Of a DNA stretch of 64,000 nucleotides, positions 17,483-25,775 are shown one piece after another. This stretch comes from Tenacibaculum jejuense (GTDB lineage: Bacteria > Bacteroidota > Bacteroidia > Flavobacteriales > Flavobacteriaceae), in NCBI RefSeq assembly GCF_900198195.1, contig NZ_LT899436.1:4306001-4370000 (forward strand), in the 5' to 3' direction. The notes under the pieces are model-generated. The model saw nothing but the letters and a program-made list of their open reading frames with translations, was not told the origin of the DNA and searched no databases. The stretch's first letter is position 1, and every line of letters starts with the position of its first letter. A program made the position numbers and the translations under genes.

Positions 17483-19699
17483 ATGAAAAAACAAATTTTT
17501 AGCTTGATAGTCATGGTTGCTACGCTAGCTTTCGTTGTATCATGTGGAGACGACGATCCAGTTAGAACTTCTTCTTGTTCTGATGGAATTCAAAACGGAG
17601 ATGAAACTGGAGTAGACTGTGGGGGGTCTTCATGCCAACCTTGTACTAGTGCTAATTTATCTGGTGATGTAACTACAGAAGTTACATTAGAAGCAGATGT
17701 AACTTATAAGTTAACTGGAGCTTACGTTGTACAAGACGGAGGAACTTTAAACATTCCTGCTGGAACAAAAATTGAAGCTACAGGTGGAACTTCTGCTTAC
17801 ATTGCAGTAGCTCAAGGTGGTAAAATATTTATTAATGGTAACCAAGACAATCCAGTTGTTATGACTTCAGGTGCTGCTAACCCAGCTCCAAAAGATTGGG
17901 GTGGATTAGTTGTTTGTGGTAAAGCTCCAACTAACGTAGGATCTACAGCTACTTCTGAAGTTGCTGGTTTAACTTATGGTGGTACAGATGCTGCAGATAA
18001 TTCAGGATCTATCCGTTACTTAAGAATTGAATATACTGGTGCTACTTTTAATTCTTCTAAAGAATTTAACGGACTTTCTTTATTTGGTGTTGGTAACGGA
18101 ACTACTGTAGAGTACGTACAATCTTATGAAGGTGGTGATGACGGTATTGAATTTTTCGGAGGTACTGTTAATGGTAAATATTTAATTGCTACAAATTCTG
18201 GTGATGATTCAATTGACTTCGCTGACGGATGGGCTGGTACTGGTGAATACTGGTATATTTCTGGAAGTGCTAAAGCTGGTATTGAAGGTTCTAATAATGG
18301 TGATAATGGTGATGTTACTCCTGTAACTAACGCTACGTTAAAAAATATTTCTGTTGTAGGCCCTGTTACTGAAGGTGCTTTATTCTACAAAGAAGGTGGA
18401 GGAAACTTTACTATCGACAACTTTTTCATTTCAGGGGTTGATTTAGGTGTTAAAGTAAAAGATACAGATGCTGAAGCTGCTACAAGAATCGAAAACGGAG
18501 ACTTAGTAATGACTAATGTTCAGTTTGCTTCTAACGCTTCAGGATTTAATATGACTGATTATGCTGGTACAAACCAATCATTCATTTCTCAAGGTGTAAC
18601 TTCTGGTGCCGGTAGTGGTGCTGCTGCTCCACAATGGGCTGCTGGCTGGACAAGAGGTTTAAGTAACAGTGGAGTTACTTCTGAAAACTTAGCTGGTGAA
18701 ATAACTGGAAATATTACTTTAAATGCTGATGTTGAATATTTATTAACTAGTGCATTTGTAGTAAAAGACGGTGGTAAATTAACTATTCCTGCAGGAACTA
18801 CTATAAAAGCAACTGGAGGTACTTCTTCTTATATTGCTGTAGCTCAAGGAGGTCAAATATTTGTAGAAGGAACTGCTAATGATCCAGTAATCATGACTTC
18901 GGGTGCTGCAACTCCAGGTCCTAAAGATTGGGGTGGATTAGTAGTTTGTGGTAAAGCTCCAACTAACGTAGGTGCTGTTGCTACTTCTGAAGTTGCTGGT
19001 TTAACATATGGTGGTACTGAAACTACAGATAATTCAGGATCTATTCGTTATTTAAGAATTGAATATACGGGTGCTACTTTTAACTCTTCAAAAGAGTTCA
19101 ACGGACTTTCTTTATTCGGTGTTGGTAACGGAACTACTGTAGAATACGTTCAGTCTTTTGAAGGTGGAGATGATGGTATCGAGTTTTTTGGAGGTACTGT
19201 TAACGGAAGCTACTTAGTTTGTACAAATTCTGGTGATGATTCATTAGACGTTGCTGACGGATATAACGGTACAATTGAAAACGTATACATTTCAGGAAGT
19301 GCTAAAGCTGGTGTTGAGGCTTCAAATAATGGAGATAACGGTGATGTTATGCCTGTAACAAACCTAACATTAAGAAACATCACTGTTGTGGGAACTGTAA
19401 CTGAAGGTGCATTATTCTACAAAGAAGGTGGTGGAAACTTTACTATTGATAACTTCTATATCTCTGCAGTTGACTTAGGAGTTAAAGTTAAGTCAACTGA
19501 TGCTGAAGCTGCTGTTAGAATTGAAAATGGAGATTTAGTTATGACTAATGTTCAGTTTGCTAACAACGCTACTAGTTTCCAAATTACTGATTACACTGGT
19601 GCTGCTGGTTCTTCTTTCCTAACTGAAGGAACTGCTACTGGTGCAGGTAATGGAGCTGACGCTCCTTCATGGACAGCTGGTTGGACCAGAGGTTTATAG
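17483..19699 (+). CDS. Surface lipoprotein with two tandem beta-helix-like modules
   Basis: 738 residues. Lipoprotein signal with lipidated Cys21 (AFVVSCGDDDP); the acidic run just after it matches the surface-export signal described for Bacteroidota lipoproteins. Next is a Cys-rich linker, CSDGIQNGDETGVDCGG...CQPC (32-54), a motif found in many secreted flavobacterial proteins. Two modules follow, residues 59-402 and 403-738, almost the same in sequence (for example GGLVVCGKAPTNVG, IRYLRIEYTGATFNSSKEFN, GDDGIEFFGGTVNG in both), with repeated short strands like a right-handed beta-helix. Function is unknown. It is next to a TonB receptor, so capture of a ligand at the cell surface is the most natural guess. 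Confidence 0.8.
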   Translation: MKKQIFSLIVMVATLAFVVSCGDDDPVRTSSCSDGIQNGDETGVDCGGSSCQPCTSANLSGDVTTEVTLEADVTYKLTGAYVVQDGGTLNIPAGTKIEATGGTSAYIAVAQGGKIFINGNQDNPVVMTSGAANPAPKDWGGLVVCGKAPTNVGSTATSEVAGLTYGGTDAADNSGSIRYLRIEYTGATFNSSKEFNGLSLFGVGNGTTVEYVQSYEGGDDGIEFFGGTVNGKYLIATNSGDDSIDFADGWAGTGEYWYISGSAKAGIEGSNNGDNGDVTPVTNATLKNISVVGPVTEGALFYKEGGGNFTIDNFFISGVDLGVKVKDTDAEAATRIENGDLVMTNVQFASNASGFNMTDYAGTNQSFISQGVTSGAGSGAAAPQWAAGWTRGLSNSGVTSENLAGEITGNITLNADVEYLLTSAFVVKDGGKLTIPAGTTIKATGGTSSYIAVAQGGQIFVEGTANDPVIMTSGAATPGPKDWGGLVVCGKAPTNVGAVATSEVAGLTYGGTETTDNSGSIRYLRIEYTGATFNSSKEFNGLSLFGVGNGTTVEYVQSFEGGDDGIEFFGGTVNGSYLVCTNSGDDSLDVADGYNGTIENVYISGSAKAGVEASNNGDNGDVMPVTNLTLRNITVVGTVTEGALFYKEGGGNFTIDNFYISAVDLGVKVKSTDAEAAVRIENGDLVMTNVQFANNATSFQITDYTGAAGSSFLTEGTATGAGNGADAPSWTAGWTRGL
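17657..18688 (+). repeat. Module 1 of the tandem lipoprotein repeat
   Basis: Unit of 1032 bases (344 codons) inside the lipoprotein gene. Stretches such as the one from 17891 are nearly the same as those from 18923 in module 2, including many silent positions. Confidence 0.8.
18689..19696 (+). repeat. Module 2 of the tandem lipoprotein repeat
   Basis: Second unit, in frame with module 1 at an offset of 1032 bases. It is most alike around 18923-19250 and less alike at the start of the unit, where GNITLNADVEYLLTSAF replaces TEVTLEADVTYKLTGAY. Confidence 0.8.
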
Positions 19700-19739
19700 T
19701 AATTTCGATTAAGCAAGCATAATTTTTGCTAAAAAAAAT

Positions 19740-19775
19740 AAAACCCGGTGAAAGTGTTCACTGGGTTTTGTTATA
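19740..19775 (+). terminator. Terminator after the modular lipoprotein gene
   Basis: Inverted repeat AAAACCCGGTGAA (19740-19752) / TTCACTGGGTTTT (19757-19769), 13 pairs with one G-T, loop AGTG, then GTTATATTTTG. The reverse strand also reads into T-rich sequence, so it may serve the convergent gene as well. Confidence 0.75.
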
Positions 19776-19792
19776 TTTTGTAGTAGCCTTTT

Positions 19793-20143
19793 TTATTTAA
19801 CTGCAATCTTAGTGCTTTCTTTCCAAGATTGTATGCTTGCAACAGCATTGTTTTCGTAGTTTATCTCTTTCAATTCATCTTTTTCCCAGATAAACCATTT
19901 ACCTACTTTTTTTCCTTGGTTATAAAATGCCATAACTTTTTTATCTCCTTGCGCATCATAAATGACCCATTTTCCATGGAGTAATTTATCTTTATAAAAA
20001 CCTTGTTCTTTGATATTACCATTATCATGGAAGTGAGTTACTTTTATTAAATCACCTTCTTTTTCGTATAAAGGTTTTGTTTCATTTTGCGCATACATGC
20101 TTCCTACAACTAAGAAACAAATTAAAACTACTAATTTTTTCAT
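19793..20143 (-). CDS. Secreted MORN/YwqK-repeat protein
   Basis: 116 residues with a signal peptide (MKKLVVLICFLVVGSMYAQ). The mature part has three MORN-like repeats: THFHDNGNIKEQGFYKDKLL, HGKWVIYDAQGDKKVMAFY, GKKVGKWFIWEKDELKEINY. These small exported repeat proteins are common in Bacteroidota and often carry misleading names in databases; no enzymatic function is supported. A consensus promoter lies upstream. A second, similar but longer protein is encoded at 56225-56701. Confidence 0.8.
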   Translation of the reverse strand: MKKLVVLICFLVVGSMYAQNETKPLYEKEGDLIKVTHFHDNGNIKEQGFYKDKLLHGKWVIYDAQGDKKVMAFYNQGKKVGKWFIWEKDELKEINYENNAVASIQSWKESTKIAVK

Positions 20144-20176
20144 ATCTAAAACATTTAATCATTAACATTTGCATTA

Positions 20177-20208
20177 CAAATATAACAATAAGTTTACTTT
20201 TAAACAAA
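20177..20208 (-). promoter_or_regulatory. Consensus promoter of the MORN-repeat gene
   Basis: Minus strand TTTG (20208-20205), 20 bases, TATATTTG (20184-20177). It lies 34 bases before the ATG at 20143. Confidence 0.7.
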
Positions 20209-20247
20209 CTTTTGTTTACATTAAATTAACATTGAGTGTTTTTCCTA

Positions 20248-20274
20248 TTTGAATATCAAATAGTTTTATATTTG
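20248..20274 (+). promoter_or_regulatory. Promoter of the dodecin gene
   Basis: TATATTTG at 20267-20274, 30 bases before the ATG. The nearest TTTG (20248-20251) is only 15 bases upstream, shorter than usual, so the -33 assignment is uncertain. Confidence 0.55.
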
Positions 20275-20303
20275 TAACTAATAATTAATTAAAAAAATCT
20301 ATT

Positions 20304-20504
20304 ATGGCAGTAATGAAAGTAATTGAAATTCTAGCTAATTCAGAAAAAAGCTGGGAAGATGCGACTAAAAAAGCAGTGAGTCAAGCATCAAAATCTGTAA
20401 AAAACATCAGATCGGCATTTGTACAATCACAAAGTGTTGTTGTTAAAGATGACGAAGTATCTGAATTTAGAGTAAACTTAAAGGTAACCTTTGAAGTAAA
20501 CTAA
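20304..20504 (+). CDS. Dodecin-family protein
   Basis: 66 residues, the family's usual length: a beta-strand, a helix (KSWEDATKKAVSQASKSVKN) and two more strands (EFRVNLKVTFEV). Dodecins form dodecameric shells that store flavins, or CoA and flavin in some bacteria. In the archaeal and mycobacterial proteins a Trp in the second strand (DWFEV in M. tuberculosis) stacks on the flavin; the aligned segment here is RSAFVQ with no Trp, so classical flavin stacking looks unlikely. Single gene with its own promoter and terminator. Confidence 0.9.
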   Translation: MAVMKVIEILANSEKSWEDATKKAVSQASKSVKNIRSAFVQSQSVVVKDDEVSEFRVNLKVTFEVN

Positions 20505-20529
20505 GAAAAAACTACTACTATTATAAAAT

Positions 20530-20553
20530 GCGGTATAAAATGCCGCTTTTTTT
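20530..20553 (+). terminator. Terminator of the dodecin gene
   Basis: Short GC-rich stem GCGGTAT (20530-20536) / ATGCCGC (20540-20546), three-base loop, then seven T. It lies 25 bases past the stop. Confidence 0.85.
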
Positions 20554-20737
20554 ATTTATTTAATTGACAAAATGTTAATTATAACACAAAACATTCAAAA
20601 AATTTATTAAACAGGTAGGGGTTATTTATTTTTAACTGTTATACTACGTAATCTTTATTAAGATAGATCAAGTATTCAATCTTTTTAGATTATGTAGACT
20701 GTTAATTTGAAAACCTCAGTTAACAATCAATTTAAAC

Positions 20738-21538
20738 ATGGAAAAAAACATAGACAAGTTAAAGGGTATACTTGTAGAATATGCCCCAAAAGTAGTTGCA
20801 GCTTTATTATTATTAATTATTGGATTATGGATAATAAGCATTGTTACTAAGGCAGTTCGTAAACTAATGGAAAAAAGAGGTATTGATACTTCTTTGAGAG
20901 GATTTTTAGGAAGTCTAGTAAACTGGACATTGAAAATCTTTTTATTAGTTACTGTTGCAGGACAACTTGGTGTGGAAACTACATCTTTTGCTGCTATAAT
21001 TGCTGCAGCAGGTTTAGCAATAGGTATGGCTCTACAGGGTTCATTATCAAATTTTGCTGGTGGTGCACTTATCATGATTTTTAGACCTTTTAAAGTTGGT
21101 GATTATATTGAGGCTCAAGGTGAACAAGGAGTTGTAAAGGACATTCAAATTTTCACTACTAAATTAAATACTGTAGACAATAAAGAAGTAATTATTCCTA
21201 ATGGTGTATTATCTAATGGAAATATAATTAATTACTCATCTGAGGAAAAAAGACGTGTTGATTTAACTTTTGGTGTTTCTTATGATGCTGATATAAAGCA
21301 AACAAAAGAAGTACTTTTATCTGTTACTGAAAACACTCCATTCACACTAAAAGATCCAGCTCCTGTAGTATTGGTTGGAGAATTAGCAGATAGTTCGGTG
21401 AATTTTATCACTAGAACTTGGGTGAAATCTTCAGATTATTGGAATGCACATTTTCACATTATAGAAAACACAAAGATTGAATTAGATAAGGCGGGGATCG
21501 AAATACCTTATCCACATTCGGTCGAAATTCAAAAATAG
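20738..21538 (+). CDS. Small-conductance mechanosensitive channel (MscS family)
   Basis: 266 residues: two or three membrane helices (VVAALLLLIIGLWIISIVTK; LKIFLLVTVAGQLGVETTSF), the pore-lining glycine/alanine helix AAAGLAIGMALQGSLSNFAG near 90-110, then the MscS beta domain (FRPFKVGDYIEAQGEQGVVK) and an alpha/beta C-terminal domain ending YPHSVEIQ. It opens under membrane tension to release solutes during osmotic downshock. Compact size equals E. coli MscS. Followed after 17 bases by a secreted protein of unknown function. Confidence 0.93.
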   Translation: MEKNIDKLKGILVEYAPKVVAALLLLIIGLWIISIVTKAVRKLMEKRGIDTSLRGFLGSLVNWTLKIFLLVTVAGQLGVETTSFAAIIAAAGLAIGMALQGSLSNFAGGALIMIFRPFKVGDYIEAQGEQGVVKDIQIFTTKLNTVDNKEVIIPNGVLSNGNIINYSSEEKRRVDLTFGVSYDADIKQTKEVLLSVTENTPFTLKDPAPVVLVGELADSSVNFITRTWVKSSDYWNAHFHIIENTKIELDKAGIEIPYPHSVEIQK

Positions 21539-21555
21539 AGTTAAATATAAAAATC

Positions 21556-22236
21556 ATGAAAAAAAACGTTCTTAAGCTTTTAGTATTTTTAATCACTACT
21601 AGCACTTTTGCACAAAGCATAGGTTCATCTAATGTAGGATCTAGGGGGAGATTCTTTAGTGACCTAATTAACAAAGAAGGAAAAAGTGTAGATTACACTG
21701 GGGTAGATGGATCACCATACATTGTTAAAGAATTTTTCCAAGGGAAAATTAATGAATACCCAAACGAAGTACTTTTTAGATATAATGCTTATAGAGATGT
21801 AGTAGAAATTAAAGCTAATTCTAAAACTTATGAATTACCAAGAAAAGAAGGTAATAAAGTTTATAACAGCAGCTTAAAATTAGCGTATACTGTATTAAAA
21901 AATCCAAAAACTGAAACGATTGGTTATTACAAAGAAGAATTAGTTTTAGATAACTTTACTTTATTATCTAAGCAAAAAGTTAAGTTCTTAAAAGCAAAAC
22001 AAGCCGTTTCTAGTTACGATATAGCTAAACCTGCAAGATTTAAAAGGTTAAAAGACGTATACTATTTACGTTATAAAGATGGAAAATTTAAAGAGTTACC
22101 TAAGAAAAAGAAAGCTTTCTTTAAATTAATGGGAGATAAGAAAGATCAGGTTAAAAAGTTTGCTAAAGAAAATGGATTAAAACATAAAAGAAAAGAAGAT
22201 TTATTTAGAATCTTAAGATATTATAGTTCATTATAA
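21556..22236 (+). CDS. Secreted protein of unknown function
   Basis: 226 residues with a signal peptide (MKKNVLKLLVFLITTSTFAQ). Very Lys- and Tyr-rich mature part: VLFRYNAYRDVVEIKANSKT looks like the strand pattern of a small beta-sheet domain, and the C-terminus (AFFKLMGDKKDQVKKFAKEN) is a basic helix. I do not recognise a family with certainty; proteins of this build, predicted to be exported and of the same length, are frequent in flavobacteria. It lies 17 bases after the MscS gene and converges on tsaB with no gap. Confidence 0.7.
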   Translation: MKKNVLKLLVFLITTSTFAQSIGSSNVGSRGRFFSDLINKEGKSVDYTGVDGSPYIVKEFFQGKINEYPNEVLFRYNAYRDVVEIKANSKTYELPRKEGNKVYNSSLKLAYTVLKNPKTETIGYYKEELVLDNFTLLSKQKVKFLKAKQAVSSYDIAKPARFKRLKDVYYLRYKDGKFKELPKKKKAFFKLMGDKKDQVKKFAKENGLKHKRKEDLFRILRYYSSL

Positions 22237-22908
22237 TTATTTCTTTTGTGGTGTTACCATAAAATCTTTTAAATAAAAAGGCTCAAAATAAGCGACATCT
22301 TCGATGTCGTTTTTTTTATACTTTATGTAACTTAATTCTGCCATTTGTATAGATGACGGATGCTTATCCTCAATAAAGATAAAATTAGCGTGTTTTAACA
22401 CCTCTTTACACTTTTCACTTCCGTCTCCTATCAAATAAACTTTTTTGTCTGTATACTCTTCAAAAGAGTTTTCATCTATAATTTCAGCCTTTACTTCTCT
22501 AATTTCTAAATTTTCATTGGTATAAACAGCAGAATATACTTCCATACGTCTAGCATCTAGCATTGGAATGATATGAGCGTCTTCTTTTACATCTATAGAA
22601 TGTGCCAAGGCATTTAAAGTTCCAATACTTATTAATGGCTTATTTAAAGCAAAACAAAGTCCTTTAGCTGCTGAAACTCCAATTCGCAAACCAGTATAAG
22701 AACCAGGACCTTTGCTTACGGCTACAGCATCTAAATCATTTATAGAAACGCCAGACTTTTCTACAACATCTAAAATAAATGGATGCAGTTTTTCTGCGTG
22801 AGAATAGTTGATATCATGAAGTTCTTTATGATAAATTACTTTTCCTTGATTAGCAATACATACTGAACAATTCTTAGTTGATGTTTCTATATTTAAAATT
22901 AAAGCCAT
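22237..22908 (-). CDS. tsaB: tRNA N6-threonylcarbamoyladenosine biosynthesis protein TsaB
   Basis: 223 residues of the ASKHA fold. Landmarks: LNIETSTKNCSVCIA (start), HAEKLHPFI, VSKGPGSYTGLRIGVSAAKG (near 65-85) and IPMLDARRMEVYSAVY. TsaB is the dimerisation partner of TsaD in making t6A37 on tRNAs that read ANN codons; it lacks the metal-binding His residues of TsaD, as expected. Its promoter is squeezed against the tolC terminator. Stop codon directly abuts the convergent gene's stop. Confidence 0.92.
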   Translation of the reverse strand: MALILNIETSTKNCSVCIANQGKVIYHKELHDINYSHAEKLHPFILDVVEKSGVSINDLDAVAVSKGPGSYTGLRIGVSAAKGLCFALNKPLISIGTLNALAHSIDVKEDAHIIPMLDARRMEVYSAVYTNENLEIREVKAEIIDENSFEEYTDKKVYLIGDGSEKCKEVLKHANFIFIEDKHPSSIQMAELSYIKYKKNDIEDVAYFEPFYLKDFMVTPQKK

Positions 22909-22924
22909 AAATATAATTTGTATG

Positions 22925-22958
22925 CAAATATATTACAGATAAAACAAAACCCCGCAAA
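22925..22958 (-). promoter_or_regulatory. Promoter of tsaB
   Basis: Minus strand TATATTTG (22932-22925), 17 bases before the ATG; a TTTG (22958-22955) lies 22 bases upstream inside the arm of the tolC terminator. Confidence 0.55.
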
Positions 22959-22972
22959 TTAATTTGCGAGGT
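22936..22972 (-). terminator. Terminator of tolC-like gene
   Basis: Minus-strand hairpin ACCTCGCAAATT / AATTTGCGGGGT (22972-22949, one U-G pair) followed by TTTTGTTTT, 27 bases past the stop. Confidence 0.85.
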
Positions 22973-22998
22973 CTGAGATTAAGTATAGTTAGTTACTT

Positions 22999-24333
22999 TT
23001 AATCTAAAATATTTTCACCGTAATAGAATTTTAAGACTTTTGTTTTAAAAACATAATCAAATTTTGCTCTAATTAAAGCTGATTTTGCATTTACTAATCT
23101 GTTACGTACTTGATCATAATCAAATCGTGTCATTGCTCCGTACTCATAACTAGCTTGAGCATTCTTGAATGCCTCATCTTGAGATTCTAGAGAAATACTT
23201 GCCGCTTCAAAAGTTTTAGCAGCTGCTTTAGCATCTAAATAAGCTTGTTCTATCGTTTGTTTTAATTGTAATTTTTCTACTTCTAAATTTTCCTCAGATA
23301 TTAATTTCTGAATTTTTGAACGCTCTACATTTGCATCATTTCTAAAACCATTAAAAATAGGTATGGTTACATTAAAACGTAAACTATAACCTAAATTACC
23401 ATCTAACTGATCAAAGAATTGACCTGTAGGAATAGATGGATCTAAAATATATCTATAGTTAGAATCTGCAGATAAGGAAAGTCCTACTGTAGGATAATAG
23501 CCAGATTTTGCTATTTCAATTGCAAAATTAGAATTTTCGATATTCAATTTGGCTTTATCAATCTCTGGTCTTGTTTTTAATGCTTTTTGATATACTTCGT
23601 TAGAACTACTATATAGTAAAGCTGAAGAAGGTGAACCAATTTCTATTTTGGCTACCTGAAAACCTTCATAATCTACTTGTAATAACTGTGATAAATTTAA
23701 TAACGCTATGTTTAAAGTGTTTTCTTGAGTAACAACATTTTGAGCATCGTTTGCTGCAGTAGATTTAATATTTAGTAAATCTCCCTTAGGAATAGCTCCT
23801 GTATCAAACTGTGCTTGTGCTCGCTCTATCTGCTTTTTACTTATGTCTGCTTGAACCTTAGCTACTTCTAAATTTTCTTTAGCAAACAAAACATTTAGAT
23901 AAGTGTTTACCACTCGTAATGCTATATCATTTTCTATTACTTCTAAATCTAACTTACTTCTTTCTACTCCTAGTTTTGCCTGCTTATACGTATTCAAATT
24001 TCTATAGCCATTGAAAACTGAATAACTAGAAACAACTCCTAATGACCCTCCGAATAAAGTAGTATTTGGTGTTCTGTTTTGTGTAACTGGATCAAAAGTA
24101 GAACCTGTAGATAAAGCTCCTCCTGTAGAAACACTTAGAGTAGGTAGAAAATTTCCTTTATTACTTTTTACATCTTTTTCTGCAACTTGTACATTAAGTT
24201 CGTTTATCTTAACCTGTATGTTATTTTTCATAGCATGATCAACACACTCTTTTAAAGTCCATTCTTTTTGACTGTAAGAAAGTATAGTGACTAATAAAAA
24301 AGGAAATAACAGTAGTAATTTTTTGTTCTTCAC
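22999..24333 (-). CDS. TolC-family outer-membrane efflux protein
   Basis: 444 residues with signal peptide (KKLLLLFPFLLVTILSYSQ). The internal two-fold repeat of the TolC/OEP family is visible: WTLKECVDHAMKNNIQVKIN near the start, SVFNGYRNLNTYKQAKLGVE in repeat 1 and PIFNGFRNDANVERSKIQKL in repeat 2, with long coiled-coil helices rich in Ala, Gln and Glu. Forms the outer-membrane exit duct of tripartite efflux or type I secretion systems. No membrane-fusion or inner-membrane pump gene is adjacent; the next genes upstream belong to oxidase assembly, so its partners are elsewhere. Confidence 0.92.
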   Translation of the reverse strand: MKNKKLLLLFPFLLVTILSYSQKEWTLKECVDHAMKNNIQVKINELNVQVAEKDVKSNKGNFLPTLSVSTGGALSTGSTFDPVTQNRTPNTTLFGGSLGVVSSYSVFNGYRNLNTYKQAKLGVERSKLDLEVIENDIALRVVNTYLNVLFAKENLEVAKVQADISKKQIERAQAQFDTGAIPKGDLLNIKSTAANDAQNVVTQENTLNIALLNLSQLLQVDYEGFQVAKIEIGSPSSALLYSSSNEVYQKALKTRPEIDKAKLNIENSNFAIEIAKSGYYPTVGLSLSADSNYRYILDPSIPTGQFFDQLDGNLGYSLRFNVTIPIFNGFRNDANVERSKIQKLISEENLEVEKLQLKQTIEQAYLDAKAAAKTFEAASISLESQDEAFKNAQASYEYGAMTRFDYDQVRNRLVNAKSALIRAKFDYVFKTKVLKFYYGENILD

Positions 24334-24402
24334 AATCTTGTTTATTTAGTAAGTATCGATATGACGACAAAGTAAACAATATGTTACAAAAAAAGAATGA
24401 AA

Positions 24403-24612
24403 TTAGCTATTAGTTTTTTTTCTATGTCTGTACAAAAAGAATAAAAGTAAGCCTATTAACAAATAAGGAAACACCATTAAGTATGTAATACCATTATTAA
24501 CTCCCTCTGCAACAGACTCATTACCTCCTTCTATAACAGCTTTACACATGGCACATTGAGCGTCAGCTAACTGTGTAATTAATAAAACAAAAAATAAGAT
24601 CTTTTTAACCAT
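24403..24612 (-). CDS. Small membrane protein with CxxC, oxidase-assembly locus
   Basis: 69 residues: signal-like helix (KKILFFVLLITQLADA), then QCAMCKAVIEGG with a CxxC right after the predicted cleavage site, a second membrane helix (YLMVFPYLLIGLLLFFLYRH) and a basic tail. I know the same small protein at this place in other flavobacteria but not its function. Overlaps the DUF420 gene by 8 bases and sits behind an Sco gene; the periplasmic Cys pair could take part in copper delivery or thiol redox for cytochrome oxidase. That role is inference. Confidence 0.72.
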   Translation of the reverse strand: MVKKILFFVLLITQLADAQCAMCKAVIEGGNESVAEGVNNGITYLMVFPYLLIGLLLFFLYRHRKKTNS

Positions 24613-25135
24613 AATAAGGTGAAATCATGATATAAATAATAACTCCAGTAACTGCAACATACAACCATAGCGGATAAGCAATTTTGGCTATTTTTTTATG
24701 CTGAACAAACTGTCCTAACTTGGCTCTCATAAATGTAAATAACACAAAAGGAATGATTACAATAGATAATAATATATGTGTTATCAAAATAAAATAGTAG
24801 ATATATCTTATTAAACCTTCTCCTCCAAAAGGTGTTGATTCAGAAGTCATGTGATAAGCAACATACATAACTAAAAATAGCGCAGAGCAAACTATAGCTA
24901 ATGTATTTAATAATTCGTGTCTTTTTTTATTACCTTTCTTTATTGCTAAAACAGAAAATATTAACAACAAAGCTGTTATTCCATTCATTGTAGCATAAAT
25001 TGGAGGCAAAAAACGTAATGGTTCTACATCAGGTATTTTAATTCCAAACAGTGCAGCAACCGCTATTGGCACTACTATTGAAACAATAGTTATAAATTTT
25101 TTATATTTTTTTTCTTGTATCGTTAAATTACTCAT
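24605..25135 (-). CDS. DUF420 membrane protein (CtaM-like oxidase assembly factor)
   Basis: 176 residues, four or five membrane helices with conserved His residues (YVAYHMTSESTPFGG; YFILITHILLSIVIIPFVLF). DUF420 includes Bacillus CtaM/YozB, needed for maturation of cytochrome aa3-type oxidase. The position between an Sco gene and a small CxxC protein, all overlapping by 8 bases, supports the same role here. Confidence 0.85.
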   Translation of the reverse strand: MSNLTIQEKKYKKFITIVSIVVPIAVAALFGIKIPDVEPLRFLPPIYATMNGITALLLIFSVLAIKKGNKKRHELLNTLAIVCSALFLVMYVAYHMTSESTPFGGEGLIRYIYYFILITHILLSIVIIPFVLFTFMRAKLGQFVQHKKIAKIAYPLWLYVAVTGVIIYIMISPYYG

Positions 25136-25775
25136 TTAATAATAACTTTATATCTTGTTTTAATTCGGTAATTTGATCTGAAAATGTTTCTTCTTCTAAC
25201 GCTCTATAATACATAATTGGATTTCCGTGTTCATCGTATCTAGAACGTATATAACCTTCCTTATCCACTAAGGCGAATAAACCTGAGTGATAAAAGCCTC
25301 CATGATCTTCACCTCCTACTCCAGCAGGTAACTTAAAACCAGTTTCAGAAAGTTTAAATACTTCCTCTACAGGTTTACCTGTTAACATATGCCAGTTCAC
25401 GTGAGATATTTTATAATTATCAGCATAATTTTTTAGAACTTCAGGTGTATCCTTATCAGGAGTGATACTAAATGATGCTATTCCAAAATTGGGATTTCCT
25501 AAAAACTCATTTTGTATAGTCACCATCTTTCTATTCATGATTGGACAAATAGTTGGGCATGTTGTGAAAAAAAACTCTACTACATAAACCTTTCCCTTAT
25601 AATCACTATCAGTAATGGTTTTTCCGTTTTGATTTGTAAATTCAAAACTTGGAACCTTTCCAAATTTATGTAGGTCAGCCTTTTGAAAATGCTTTACAAT
25701 CTTTGGAATAGAATATATTCCAAATAATAAAATAATAAATGAAATTCCTATATAAGAATAGTTACTTTTCTTCAT
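25128..25775 (-). CDS. Sco-family copper chaperone / thiol protein for cytochrome oxidase
   Basis: 215 residues with an N-terminal membrane anchor (YIGISFIILLFGIYSIPKIV) and a thioredoxin-like domain. The Sco copper site is intact: Cys73 and Cys77 in FFFTTCPTICPIMNRKM and the distal His in GGFYHSGLFALVD. Sco delivers copper to, or keeps reduced, the CuA centre of subunit II. Overlaps a cysteine-free Sco-like gene upstream by 14 bases and DUF420 downstream by 8. Confidence 0.93.
   Translation of the reverse strand: MKKSNYSYIGISFIILLFGIYSIPKIVKHFQKADLHKFGKVPSFEFTNQNGKTITDSDYKGKVYVVEFFFTTCPTICPIMNRKMVTIQNEFLGNPNFGIASFSITPDKDTPEVLKNYADNYKISHVNWHMLTGKPVEEVFKLSETGFKLPAGVGGEDHGGFYHSGLFALVDKEGYIRSRYDEHGNPIMYYRALEEETFSDQITELKQDIKLLLNE

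Noticed and set aside
17640..19700. CRISPR-like or short tandem DNA repeats
   Set aside because: The repetition is a two-unit coding duplication of 1032 bases, in frame, with no short evenly spaced units.
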